Positions 9,079 through 17,499 are shown, numbered from the stretch's first letter. The stretch: DNA of 64,000 nt from Methylococcus sp. Mc7 (GCF_019285515.1 NZ_CP079095.1:1426001-1490000); one strand, 5' to 3'. The notes: generated by a model not told the origin, from the sequence alone. Program-made: numbers and translations.

Positions 9079-9789
9079 TCAGGTCAGGACTTCCAGGATG
9101 AGGAACAGGACCACCGTGAGTCCGAATCCGCAGCCGATAACGCCGGGTATGCTGGCCATCGGGCCGAGGATCCCGGCGGGCGGCAGCTTGAACTTGTTGC
9201 ATTGCGGGCAGCGGACCAGTGCCTTGTAGACGGCGTTGTATTCCAACACCATGACCGCGAGGAAAACCGCCAGGAACGCGACCACGCCGAAGCCGCCGTG
9301 CGGATAATGGCCGGAGGCGCCCATGAAAAACAGCATCGGCACCGAGAACATCGCGTTGCTGCGCGAGGCCACGCCCGCCGCCGCGAGCGCATCGGCCGCG
9401 TCCGGCAGCGGCTCGCCGCCCGCCGCCACGCCTTCCGCGGAGGCGATGACGATCTTCTGGTTGGGCCAGATCACCAGCCACACGTTCAGGAACATCAAGG
9501 TGCCGAGCAGGGCGCCGACGTAGATGTCGATCGACATACCGCCGCCCCGGACCCCCATGATGGCGACACCGGTCAGGAAGGTCACCATCGCCCCCCAGCG
9601 GAACCACCACAGCGCCCTTGGCGCAAGCTTGCGCAGCACGTCCGATTTGGCGCCGGCGTCCGCTTCCTTCATGTATTCGGTCTGGACGAAATTGAAATAA
9701 TAGAGCAGCCCGATCCAGGTGATGCCGCCCAGAAAATGCCCCCAACGCAACAGCATTTCGATGCCGGCTTTGGTCGTGATGATTTCCAT
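9079..9789 (-). CDS. Stand-alone urate-hydroxylase-type (Urate_ox_N) membrane domain protein
   Basis: Membrane protein of 236 residues with about seven hydrophobic segments, opening with the Urate_ox_N-like signature HFLGGITWIGLLYYFNFVQ. Full-length PuuD-type urate hydroxylases carry a C-terminal cytochrome c domain; no CxxCH is present here, only a CPQC motif near residue 190. No purine-catabolism gene is nearby. A redox or heme-linked membrane function is possible but unproven. GAGGAGG lies ahead of the ATG. The gene is transcribed towards the EamA leader region. Confidence 0.75.
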   Translation of the reverse strand: MEIITTKAGIEMLLRWGHFLGGITWIGLLYYFNFVQTEYMKEADAGAKSDVLRKLAPRALWWFRWGAMVTFLTGVAIMGVRGGGMSIDIYVGALLGTLMFLNVWLVIWPNQKIVIASAEGVAAGGEPLPDAADALAAAGVASRSNAMFSVPMLFFMGASGHYPHGGFGVVAFLAVFLAVMVLEYNAVYKALVRCPQCNKFKLPPAGILGPMASIPGVIGCGFGLTVVLFLILEVLT

Positions 9790-9932
9790 GTGTTCCTCCT
9801 CAAGGGTTGTTATTGGCGTTGTAGTATGTTGTGGTGGACGGGTGGCTGCCGGGATAGCCGGATGAGCGGACTACAGGATTCGTCAAGACCTGTATCCCCG
9901 TCACGCTCAAGGTACTGCAGGCGCTGCAAGCT

Positions 9933-10076
9933 GTGAAGTATTTCTTGGAAGGCATGCCGGCCGGCGTGCGTCCCTTCTTGGTCGAATACCCCGAGGAAAG
10001 AAGCGTGAAAATCACGTTCCTTTGCGTGCCAGATGCCGGCATGAAAGCCGCCGTGACTGCCGGAGGTCATGAATGA
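9933..10076 (+). CDS. Short ORF, possible gene remnant
   Basis: An open frame that extends back to a stop near 9859 and ends at 10076. Its stop overlaps (ATGA) the start of the LprI-like relic. From GTG 9933 it gives 47 residues, from ATG 9954 (GGAAGG upstream) 40 residues. The translation (for example AGVRPFLVEYPEERSVKITF) looks protein-like but matches no family I recognise. The overlap suggests an operon with the next frame; it may be the end of a truncated gene. Confidence 0.3.
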   Translation: MKYFLEGMPAGVRPFLVEYPEERSVKITFLCVPDAGMKAAVTAGGHE

Positions 10077-10290
10077 CTGGAATACGCCGGCTCCTGTATC
10101 GCCTCGCCACTGTTGCCGTTGCGGTAACGACCGTTACGGCTCAGGCCGATCCGCGTCCCGGCTTCGACTGCGCCAAAGCCAAAGGGTGATCGAAGAAGCC
10201 ATATGTTCCGACGAGAATCTCGCTGCCCGCGACCGGAGCCTCGCCATGCAATTCGCGCGGCTGGTGCGATGCGAAGTGGCTGTTCGATGA
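10073..10290 (+). pseudogene. Frameshifted LprI/DUF1311-like exported protein
   Basis: From ATG 10073 the frame encodes a signal peptide (RRLLYRLATVAVAVTTVTAQA) and then PGFDCAKAKG before a TGA. The next part of the same family motif, VIEEAICSDENLAARDRSL, continues in another frame and ends at 10290. LprI/DUF1311 proteins characteristically read FDCAKA...IEKAICSDPELAALD, so a small indel near 10180-10190 has split the gene. Family members are periplasmic and some inhibit lysozyme. The region after 10290 no longer resembles the family. Confidence 0.6.
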
Positions 10291-10509
10291 CCAAGGATTC
10301 GTCGTACTGCTGGGGCACGGGCCGCGTTCGCCCGCCGGCATCGGGGAGTGCGGAATCTTCTCCGTCGGATTGCGCTATTGTCCAAGAAAATCCGGCGCTT
10401 TATCCTTAGGCTTCGACAGCCGGATGTCGAAGCCGGCGCCGGTCGAAGGGTATGAACCCTGACCGGCAATCAGTCCAACCAACAAATACAAGGCAACCAC
10501 GGAGATTCC

Positions 10510-11316
10510 ATGTTCAACGTCAAACAAATCTGCGGGGCCGTGACCGGCCTGCTTCTTTCCTCGAGTGCCGTCTGGGCAGCGAGTTGCGCCGACCTGGAAA
10601 AGCAGGGGCTGACCTACGACAACATGAAATCCACGATCAGCAGCGTGGTTTCGCTGGATAACGGCGGCTTGGGTTTCCCGATGTGGCTGACTCTGGTGGA
10701 CGGCAGCGGCACCATCTGCAACGTCACCAATTCTCTGAGCGCATCGCAGGACGTGACGGCAGACATCTGGCTGGGCAGCCGTAACATTTCCGCTCAGAAA
10801 GCCAATGCGGCCAATGCTTTCAGCACCGGCGAGCTCGCTCTGTCGACCGCCAATCTCTACACCGCGACCCAGCCCAGCGGCAGCCTCTACGGCTTGCAGG
10901 CCAGCAATCCGATCGATGCGGCCTCGTCCTACGGCGGTAACTCCGCCAAATTCGGCGCCAAGAACGATCCGCTGAAGGGCAAGCGCATCGGCGGCATCAA
11001 CGTGTTCGGCGGCGGGCTCGCGCTCTACAACTCAGCCAAGCAGAAGGTCGGCGCGATCGGCGTTTCGGGGGACACCTCCTGTACCGACCATGTCGTCGCC
11101 TGGAAGGTGCGTGAATTGCTGGCGGGTGGCGCCTTCGCCGTCAAGAACGTCCCGGCCGGTGTTTCCCCCGGCAATAACGACGCGATGATCCAGGACATCG
11201 TCAAGGACAACGGCATCGGCAACCAGGCCAGCTTGAGCGGATTCGGGCACCCGACCTGCATCAACAATCCCGGGCCGGGTGTGAATGCCGGTTCGATTTA
11301 CGGTCCGGCTCAATAA
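10510..11316 (+). CDS. Exported GlcG/HbpS-family protein
   Basis: Predicted exported protein of 268 residues with signal peptide (GLLLSSSAVWA-A). The central and C-terminal parts show the GlcG/HbpS fold pattern, including GGINVFGGGLALYNSAKQKV and GAIGVSGDTSCTDHVVAW. Members bind heme or cobalamin-like ligands or are of unknown function. Cys residues in the mature part suggest disulfides. A bidirectional terminator follows 31 bases downstream, and the AraC-type gene converges from the other side; whether that regulator controls this gene is not visible. Confidence 0.75.
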   Translation: MFNVKQICGAVTGLLLSSSAVWAASCADLEKQGLTYDNMKSTISSVVSLDNGGLGFPMWLTLVDGSGTICNVTNSLSASQDVTADIWLGSRNISAQKANAANAFSTGELALSTANLYTATQPSGSLYGLQASNPIDAASSYGGNSAKFGAKNDPLKGKRIGGINVFGGGLALYNSAKQKVGAIGVSGDTSCTDHVVAWKVRELLAGGAFAVKNVPAGVSPGNNDAMIQDIVKDNGIGNQASLSGFGHPTCINNPGPGVNAGSIYGPAQ

Positions 11317-11347
11317 GTCAACGGCGAAAGCCGGTTTTGCCGCGCAA

Positions 11348-11373
11348 AAAACGCCGACGTTCGTCGGCGTTTT
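11348..11373. terminator. Bidirectional terminator
   Basis: AAAACGCCGACG (11348-11359) pairs with CGTCGGCGTTTT (11362-11373), flanked by A and T runs. It serves the GlcG-like gene (plus) and can serve the AraC gene (minus). Confidence 0.8.
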
Positions 11374-11433
11374 CGTTTCCCCTTGTTTTCCGGAAAGCGT
11401 TTGAGTTCGAAGCGGGAGAAAGCCTCGCGGCGG

Positions 11434-12501
11434 TCAGTCGTGCCCGGTTTCCAAACCGCCAAGCGGCGCCAGCCGATCGAGCGGACGAAAAGAATCGGCG
11501 GCCATGTGTTCTCCTGCCTTGAAGGTGCCCGGCGTTTCGCCGAACCGGCGCCGGAACAGCCGGTTGAAATAAGACAAGTCATTGAAGCCTGATGCGAAAG
11601 CGATCTCGCCGATGCGAAGGTGCCGATGCTTCGGGTCGCACAGCAGCCGGCGCGCCCGCTCCAGCCGCAGGCGGTTGACCATTTCAGTGAAGCTCTCTCC
11701 GGTTTCTGCAATCAGATCATGCAGATACCGTTCGGAAATGTTCAAGGCCCGCGCCGCCGCGGTTACCGACAGCTGGGGGTGATGATGATGGTCTTGCAGG
11801 TATTGTTTCAATGCCGCCAACCGGGCCGCGCGCAAGCCGTAAAGCCTTGCCTCGTGTTCGGCCTCTCGGGTCGGCCCCAACAGCAGGGCGAGCAGGTCCA
11901 GGACGTGGTTGCCGGCAAGCCGGGTGAGCCGGGAATCCTCGGCAACCGGCGGCGTATTGCTCAGCAGCATCAGATACTGCGACAGCAATCGCAGCGGCGC
12001 CTGATCCGCGTGGAGTGCGCCGATGCACCGCTCCGCATTGGGCGCCTTATGCAGCATTTCCTCCCGGGGGATGACCAGATTCAGACTCTCGCAGTACCGG
12101 CCGGCCGGTGGAATGAGCGAGGCTTCGAAGGGTTTGCCGTACGAATAGCCGGTAGCGCTGAAGCCGTCCAGCAGCGTTCTTTCTTTTTGGCGCAAGGTCT
12201 CGCTGCGTCCGCTCAGGTTGATGTGGAAGCAGAACCCGTCGAAGCCGTCCCATTCGATCCATCGGCGGGACCGGGTAAAAGTCGCCGCGCTGAACGATAC
12301 CTTATAGGCATCGATATTCCCCAAGGAAAGCCATTCGACCCGCCCGAAAAAAGGGCGCCGATCGACATGGGCGACATCGACGGCTCCCGGCCCACCGGAG
12401 GCCGTTTCCCGCCAGAGATCGAAGCGGTCGCGCTCCGGCAGTTGGTCGCTGGAAAAGACGAGTAGGCTGCCCATGTCGACTCCTGGTTTCACCTGCGTCA
12501 C
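11434..12501 (-). CDS. AraC-family transcriptional regulator
   Basis: Protein of 355 residues. The last 100 residues form the double helix-turn-helix of AraC/XylS proteins: AARALNISERYLHDLI, then IAFASGFNDLSYFNRLFRRRFGETP. The N-terminal 220 residues resemble the AraC-binding-like domain (DUF-type, with FCFHINLSG) found in regulators such as FeaR. Effector and targets are unknown. ATG 12501 is used; ATG 12474 is an alternative. Its promoter must lie in 12502-12765, where no other gene is seen. Confidence 0.88.
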   Translation of the reverse strand: MTQVKPGVDMGSLLVFSSDQLPERDRFDLWRETASGGPGAVDVAHVDRRPFFGRVEWLSLGNIDAYKVSFSAATFTRSRRWIEWDGFDGFCFHINLSGRSETLRQKERTLLDGFSATGYSYGKPFEASLIPPAGRYCESLNLVIPREEMLHKAPNAERCIGALHADQAPLRLLSQYLMLLSNTPPVAEDSRLTRLAGNHVLDLLALLLGPTREAEHEARLYGLRAARLAALKQYLQDHHHHPQLSVTAAARALNISERYLHDLIAETGESFTEMVNRLRLERARRLLCDPKHRHLRIGEIAFASGFNDLSYFNRLFRRRFGETPGTFKAGEHMAADSFRPLDRLAPLGGLETGHD

Positions 12502-12765
12502 ACCCCAAAAGCGGACTGTGCTGTCCGGATCAGCCGATTGTCTATCAAAAAAGATGCCAGTGCAGCATGGTTTTTTGTGTTGGATGTACCGGTGAAGACC
12601 CGCTGTCGTCGGTGATGCTTCGTTTCCGCCGGGCCGACCCGGCCGGAGCCCTTTGTCAAGAGCCTGACGCCCGGTGTTATGAAGCGGTTACCGTGTTAGC
12701 CGTCCGGCCTGCTGCAATGCCGTGAGCAACCGCAGAAAGGTTTCGCTGGCGTCGTGGCTGCCGCC

Positions 12766-13191
12766 TCACCCATCGCCCGGCGCCGTTTCCAGGCAAGGAC
12801 GCAACGGGGTGTGGCGGGGCGGGCACGCGGGTACGGTGGAATCCTCGCGTTGAACGGCGGCGAGGAACCGGTATCCCCGGCGTGGGGCCGTTTCGATGTA
12901 GCGCGGTGTCCTCGGGTTATCGCCCAATGCCTTGCGCAGCTCGCTGATGCAGCCTTCCAGCACGGACCCGCTCACATGGCGGTGTCCCCACACCGCGTTC
13001 AGCAGTTCGGCTTTGGTGAGCAGCCGGTACGGATTCATCAACAGAAACTTCAATACCGCCAAGGTCTTGGGCCGCAACTGCAACACCTGTCCGTCCCGCG
13101 ACAGGCGGGCGTTGGCGGTGTCCAGCCGAAACGGCATGAAAATCCATGTTTGTGTCGAATCCACAGAGGCTCCCATCTCGATTGAATCCAA
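12766..13191 (-). CDS. Winged-helix (Trans_reg_C / OmpR-type) DNA-binding protein, possibly truncated
   Basis: 141 residues. Residues about 17-110 form an OmpR/CadC-type winged helix with RLSRDGQVLQLRPKTLAVL, TKAELLNAVWG and RYIETAPRRGYRF. There is no receiver domain, membrane segment or ATPase/TPR region, one of which normally accompanies this domain. After the TGA (12768-12766) the same frame stays open for 25 more codons to a TAA at 12688, reading like a normal protein end (ASETFLRLLTALQQAG), so the TGA may be a premature stop. Target unknown. Confidence 0.7.
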   Translation of the reverse strand: MDSIEMGASVDSTQTWIFMPFRLDTANARLSRDGQVLQLRPKTLAVLKFLLMNPYRLLTKAELLNAVWGHRHVSGSVLEGCISELRKALGDNPRTPRYIETAPRRGYRFLAAVQREDSTVPACPPRHTPLRPCLETAPGDG

Positions 13192-13779
13192 GGTGCCCCG
13201 CCATGCCGATAGGGATGTTCGGCGCGGGACCGCCGCCGGCTGATTCCGGATGCAGCCTATTGTGAATCACTATTAGGGTTATGAACATAGATCGGTGAAG
13301 CTGGAGCCAGTTCCGGCCATCAAGCTTTGAACGCTCCGCTCTGAAATACACAGGGGGCTTGCGGCTCTTCCCACGGATATTTCGAAGTTCGCCGAATTCC
13401 ACCGACCTGTTTGTCGCCACGGCGGGGCGCTGGTTCGTGTCCGGTCCCGCCGTGGACTGGAGCCTGCTGTTTCCGGCGACGCAGCTTGGCGGTGAACCTG
13501 GGACTCATGGCTTGAAGCCTTGACCTTCCTGGGAGCGTATCCCGAAGGCACCGGTGCGTAATTGCTGAACGCGATGTCTAGAAATGATAATGAGTTGCAT
13601 CTGGCGGTCGGCTGCCACCCTTCCGGCCGTCGGTCGCCATCGCTTCTGGCCGCTGGTCCGCAGCTGGGTCGTTCAAAGGCCCGCGCAGAATCCGGTCTGC
13701 CGCCTGCGCGCCGCTCTGCTAGGCGTCTCTGCGAAAAAGCAGCACACTAGACTTCCTCCTGACCACAGGCGGATCCGTC
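13192..13779. other. Long intergenic region upstream of the diguanylate cyclase
   Basis: 588 bases without a supported gene. It holds the promoter region of the winged-helix gene (minus) and the upstream region of the GGDEF gene (plus), and a Fur-box-like palindrome at 13585-13599. Several open frames cross it but none shows family features. Confidence 0.5.
13585..13599. promoter_or_regulatory. Fur-box-like 7-1-7 palindrome
   Basis: TGATAAT-G-AGTTGCA matches the Fur 7-1-7 consensus TGATAAT-N-ATTATCA at 12 of 14 positions. It lies 181 bases before the GTG of the diguanylate cyclase gene. Binding is inferred only. Confidence 0.35.
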
Positions 13780-14970
13780 GTGATCGATATCTTTACCCTG
13801 TTGACCATTATCGCCCTGGTCTGCTATGGCAAGGCCGGCGTCATCTTTCTCATTGCTTCGCAATATCCGCCCCGGCTCATGCGCGCCATGCGTTGCTGGG
13901 CTCTGGGTGTGCTGATGATGGGCACGGATTTCGGTTTACTCGTGCTGTCGGATCTCGGGCTCATCCCCGAATCGCCGGCTCTGGGGAGCGCCGTGACGCT
14001 CGGTGTGGGCGGTGCCTTGCTGGTGTTCGTGGCGGTGCAGGAAATCCAGGAGCGGTCCTACAGCAAGACCGCCTTGACGGTATCGGTTCTGTTGACTGCG
14101 GCAATGAACGCCTATGTCCTCTACCTGGGCAGCGCCGAGCTCCGCATCGTCATCAACAGTGCCCTCTCGTCCATGGTGACGTTCCTGATCGCGTTCGCTC
14201 TTTTGCGTTCCGCACCGCAGTCGGGCCGGTCGATTTACCGGGTCACAGGCACTTTGACCGTGGTCGTCGGCTTGGTCTGGGGAATACGCAGCGCGAACCC
14301 GCTGTTCCTGCATCACCCGATTCTGAGTCCGCTGAGCGACAACTGGCTGCAGCAGGTCACGTTTACCGTGCTCCTGGTAGGCACAGGGATCATGTCTTTG
14401 TGCTTCGGCCTCATCTTCGCGGAAGAACTCAACGCAGAACTGCATCAACTGGCATCCTTCGACGCGCTGACCCGCATCTATAACCGGCGTGTTTTTGAAG
14501 ACTTGGCCGGTGAGGAACTTGCCCGAGCACGCATCAAGCGCGAACCCGTTTCCCTGCTCATGATCGACATCGATCACTTCAAGCAGGTGAACGACCGATT
14601 CGGCCATGTGGCGGGCGACGTAGCCTTGCACAGGATCGCCGAAATCATGGCGGGCTGCCTGCGGCGCATGGATCTGTTTTGCCGTTATGGGGGCGAAGAA
14701 TTTTGCGCGCTGCTTCCTGCAACACCCCGAGAGGAAGCGACCGCCATCGCCGAGCGTCTGCGGGTCGCGGCAATGGAAACCCGGCTCCGTTATGGCGAAA
14801 CCGAAATACCCCTCACAGTGAGCGTAGGTGTCGCTTGTATCGATCAGCCGCCGTTCGACTTGACCGCCATCAAGCAGCACGCCGATCGGGCCCTTTACAC
14901 CGCCAAGCATACAGGGCGTAACCGCGTTGCCGTTGCCGGATATAGCGGCTCGCCCGTTCGTGATCCATGA
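13780..14970 (+). CDS. Membrane-anchored diguanylate cyclase (GGDEF)
   Basis: Protein of 396 residues from a GTG start. Seven or so hydrophobic segments (residues 1-215) precede a GGDEF domain with DALTRIYNRR, MIDIDHFKQVND, and the active-site loop GGEEF. An inhibitory RxxD site (RRMD) sits exactly five residues before GGEEF, so product inhibition is expected. It makes cyclic-di-GMP from two GTP at the inner membrane. The sensory part resembles no named domain. No EAL partner is nearby. Confidence 0.9.
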   Translation: MIDIFTLLTIIALVCYGKAGVIFLIASQYPPRLMRAMRCWALGVLMMGTDFGLLVLSDLGLIPESPALGSAVTLGVGGALLVFVAVQEIQERSYSKTALTVSVLLTAAMNAYVLYLGSAELRIVINSALSSMVTFLIAFALLRSAPQSGRSIYRVTGTLTVVVGLVWGIRSANPLFLHHPILSPLSDNWLQQVTFTVLLVGTGIMSLCFGLIFAEELNAELHQLASFDALTRIYNRRVFEDLAGEELARARIKREPVSLLMIDIDHFKQVNDRFGHVAGDVALHRIAEIMAGCLRRMDLFCRYGGEEFCALLPATPREEATAIAERLRVAAMETRLRYGETEIPLTVSVGVACIDQPPFDLTAIKQHADRALYTAKHTGRNRVAVAGYSGSPVRDP

Positions 14971-15110
14971 ATCTGCCAGCCATTCTCCAACTGTCGCCCT
15001 GAGCGAACCACGGGGCAACATGACGCTTTGCGTATTTCCCCGTATTGCTAAAGGGAGATTGCGGTATCAAGGTCACTTGACCGGAACATGGCGAGTTAAG
15101 GAGCTGAGTA

Positions 15111-15208
15111 TAACCGTTCATTCCCCCCATTTTTTGCTGGGATCGCGGCCATCTTGGCCACTTTTTCAGCGGGCGGGACACCCGCACTCCCAGGGGACTG
15201 AACGGTTA
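15111..15208. repeat. MITE-like 98-bp element with 10-bp terminal inverted repeats
   Basis: TAACCGTTCA (15111-15120) and TGAACGGTTA (15199-15208) are perfect inverted termini. Inside are smaller hairpins (GGCCA-TCT-TGGCC near 15150; GCGGG...CCCGC near 15170). No ORF is present. The form is that of a miniature inverted-repeat element or REP-type palindrome; no target-site duplication is evident by eye. Confidence 0.45.
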
Positions 15209-15385
15209 CGGATGGCATGCGGTTCGTGAGTGTTCAGCAAGTATTGCCTCAAAAAGTCGGGGGGCGCCGCTTTCGGTGCCAAGTGTCGATCACGCGGACC
15301 AATGCCGTTTCCGCCCGGCGGCACCGCGGTTCGCCGGCTTGGCCTGCGTCACGGCGTACTCATCCTTCAGCGCGCCTGATTCGGC

Positions 15386-15580
15386 CTACTTCAACCCAAA
15401 AAGGGCGAAACCGACAACGAGCGCAGCCGCGAACGTCGCACCGATGAGAAATGGAAAGAGCAAGTTCCGCTTGTTTCGCCGGATATACCGTCTTATCCTG
15501 CGTGTCAGCGATGGGTGTTCTGCCATCTGCCGGCTCATACAAAGTGGATCATTGTAAAAACCATAGTCCATGTCCGGCAA
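15386..15580 (-). CDS. Small single-span membrane protein
   Basis: 64 residues (50 if it starts at ATG 15538). A very basic segment (RRIRRYIRRNKRN) precedes one hydrophobic helix (LLFPFLIGATFAAALVVGFA) near the C-terminus, predicting an N-in single-span inner-membrane protein. No family is recognised and no strong ribosome-binding site marks a start. It overlaps by 11 bases, head to head, with the next frame on the other strand. Confidence 0.4.
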   Translation of the reverse strand: MPDMDYGFYNDPLCMSRQMAEHPSLTRRIRRYIRRNKRNLLFPFLIGATFAAALVVGFALFGLK

Positions 15581-15824
15581 AAGCCTGGATATTATCGAGA
15601 AATGGTGTGTTTCCAGTTTTGAATCAATGCATCTGGCAAGTCAGAGCAAAGTCCTCCAGGAAATAGAAAAGGCAGGATTTTTCGTCGTCTTACCGGTGGG
15701 CCGGCTTCTTCGGCTGTCGCAGGAAACCGGGTCGGCGTTCTACCGGGATTTGGCTCGGCGGGGGGCGAGAAAAGCCAAGGCCGACTGCGGACTGGTGGAA
15801 TGTCAGGCGGAGTGGAACCGGTAA
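15570..15824 (+). CDS. Hypothetical protein
   Basis: 84-codon frame; ATG 15630 is an alternative start. The translation contains an amphipathic helix (KVLQEIEKAGFFVVLPVGRL) and a basic stretch, with no family match. It overlaps the start of the opposing small membrane protein. It may be a real orphan gene or chance frame. Confidence 0.25.
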   Translation: MSGKSLDIIEKWCVSSFESMHLASQSKVLQEIEKAGFFVVLPVGRLLRLSQETGSAFYRDLARRGARKAKADCGLVECQAEWNR

Positions 15825-15870
15825 TGCCAGATCTGCTGACTTTCGGTGCCTTGACACCGGCCGGCCTGAA

Positions 15871-16275
15871 TTGGTCGAGCCGAGACCAGCGAAGTCATCA
15901 GTGGGCCTGTTCAGGGCGCGAAACAATTCTAATATTCAAACGCAAAAGGGCATTAGTTTTGTAAGCGGGGGTATCGGCCAAGACCAGCGGGACGAGTTGC
16001 GGGGCATTAAAGGTCAGTTCAACTTGCATTTATTGTTCGCAGTACAACAGAAAGGAGAATATCTAAGCGACGTGCAAGTTGAAATAACATCAGCCCATGG
16101 AACATCAATGCTTGGTGCAATGTCGGCAGGACCGCACTTCTACGCCAAACTCCCGAGTGGGCGCTACAAAGTGATGGCAGAACGTGACGCGTATACACTA
16201 AGCCAATCTGTATCGGTTGGCGGAGGTGAAAGAAAGTCCGTAGTATTCAGGTTTCCACTCAAGCGAGGCGACTGA
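15871..16275 (+). CDS. Carboxypeptidase-regulatory-like beta-sandwich protein, signal peptide missing
   Basis: 134 residues. The body reads like small periplasmic proteins of this type: FVSGGIGQDQRDEL, GEYLSDVQVEI, AGPHFYAKLPSGRYKV, and a VSVGGGERKSVVFRF end. Such proteins normally start with a signal peptide; here the 30 residues before the domain are not hydrophobic, so the 5' end is probably lost or rearranged. The sequence is more AT-rich than the flanking core genes, in keeping with the accessory character of this stretch. Confidence 0.55.
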   Translation: MVEPRPAKSSVGLFRARNNSNIQTQKGISFVSGGIGQDQRDELRGIKGQFNLHLLFAVQQKGEYLSDVQVEITSAHGTSMLGAMSAGPHFYAKLPSGRYKVMAERDAYTLSQSVSVGGGERKSVVFRFPLKRGD

Positions 16276-16504
16276 CCTCTGTCTTCGAAATTCGCGATGT
16301 GAAGCGAGTTGATCCTTTTACTTTTCGCCGTGCGGGACCGCATGAGGCTCAACATAAGAAGCGACTATTCCAGCTACAGCCAACAAGGGAGAGGTCGGTG
16401 AAAATATCGCTGACCTAAATCCCCCGGCACCCTGGCGATGATCTCGAAGTAACGCTTTTCCTGAACTAAAAATGTCCACCCGCTATCTCTCTTGAGGCAT
16501 CTGC

Positions 16505-17125
16505 ATGGCAAAAATCAAACTTCTCTCAGCTTTCCTCAGGGTCAGTCTTGCCTTTACAGGTTTGGCCAACATCGCTCCCGGCTGGGCCGAAGGCGAGTGC
16601 GACGGATTAACATCTACACCGGGCGTGGTTCAAAGGCACGGAGTAATCGAAGGCACGCCGAGGGACGACGTCATTATTGGCACCCCTGGCGACGACCACA
16701 TCCGGGGGTCGGGCGGCAATGACACCATCTGTGGCGAGGGTGGCAACGATACCATCTCAGGCGGCAATGGAGACGATACCATTTTCGGCGGCAGCGGAGA
16801 CGACCACCTCGCGGGTAAGAATGGAAAGGACCACATAGAAGGCGGCCCTGGCGACGACCAGATTAGCGGCGGAAACGGCAAAGACAGCCTTTTTGGGGGT
16901 GCAGGTGACGACAACCTCGCAGGCGGCAACGGAAAAGACCTCATGCATGGCGGAGAAGGCAATGACGACCTCAGCGGAGGCAACGGAAACGACGAGCTAT
17001 GGGGGGATGAAGGAGAGGACCGACTTAAAGGTGGTAACGGCCGTGACGAACTTCATTACGACCAAAGTGATTTCGACAACACGGTCTGCCGCCGTCCTGA
17101 TGTCTGCTTCACAACGGCGGATTGA
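16505..17125 (+). CDS. Secreted RTX-type calcium-binding repeat protein
   Basis: 206 residues. A Sec signal peptide (FLRVSLAFTGLANIAPGWA) is followed, from about residue 50 to 184, by 15 consecutive nonapeptides of the form GGxGxDxLx, the calcium-binding parallel beta-roll of RTX proteins. A short Cys-containing tail ends the protein. RTX proteins usually leave by type I secretion with a C-terminal signal and lack a Sec leader; this one has a Sec leader and no transporter nearby. No enzymatic domain is present; a calcium-stabilised surface or matrix role is inferred. Confidence 0.85.
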   Translation: MAKIKLLSAFLRVSLAFTGLANIAPGWAEGECDGLTSTPGVVQRHGVIEGTPRDDVIIGTPGDDHIRGSGGNDTICGEGGNDTISGGNGDDTIFGGSGDDHLAGKNGKDHIEGGPGDDQISGGNGKDSLFGGAGDDNLAGGNGKDLMHGGEGNDDLSGGNGNDELWGDEGEDRLKGGNGRDELHYDQSDFDNTVCRRPDVCFTTAD

Positions 17126-17287
17126 AACTCCAGAGATTCCGGGGCGGACCAAAACAGGTTCGGGCTAACGGTCATGGCGACCAGCCGCCCTGGATGATGA
17201 TAGGGGGCGGGGAGGCGAAAGCCTTCCCGACCCCTATCCCAGAGGGAGAAGGGAGTAAAGGTGCTGCGACTTTCACGTTAACTCGAT

Positions 17288-17466
17288 CGATGGGCTTCGT
17301 AAGCTCGGCGCATCTGCTCAATGCTGCTGCGGCATTCGGATATCAGGAAACGATACGCTATGCCCATCTGTCGCCGGTGAATGGGGCGGCGAAGGCGCTT
17401 GAGGGAAAGCGGTCACGATTTGGTCGCGTCGTGACCTCGGATAACCTGGAGAATTGGTCGGGGTGA
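17288..17466 (+). pseudogene. Integrase 3'-end relic beside attL
   Basis: The translation matches the last ~60 residues of the prophage integrase (30057-31136) with decay: ETIRYAHLSPVNGAAKALEG and RSRFGRVVTSDNLEN correspond to VTMRYAHLSPENVRAAVKVL and RSRFGHAVALNDLEN. The catalytic Tyr context (RYAHLSP) is kept but the Arg and HxxR boxes are gone. As in the intact copy, the gene end runs directly into the att repeat, so this is the remnant of an earlier related element in the same tRNA gene. Confidence 0.8.
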
Positions 17467-17499
17467 GAGGATTCGAACCTCCGGCCACTGCCTCCCGAA
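17453..17499. repeat. attL: 47-bp direct repeat of the tRNA-Pro 3' half
   Basis: Positions 17453-17499 are identical to 31149-31195. The repeat covers the 3' half of the tRNA-Pro gene (T arm, variable loop, anticodon-stem 3' side and part of the loop) plus two bases beyond it. After it the sequence diverges and no full tRNA can be formed here. Confidence 0.92.
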
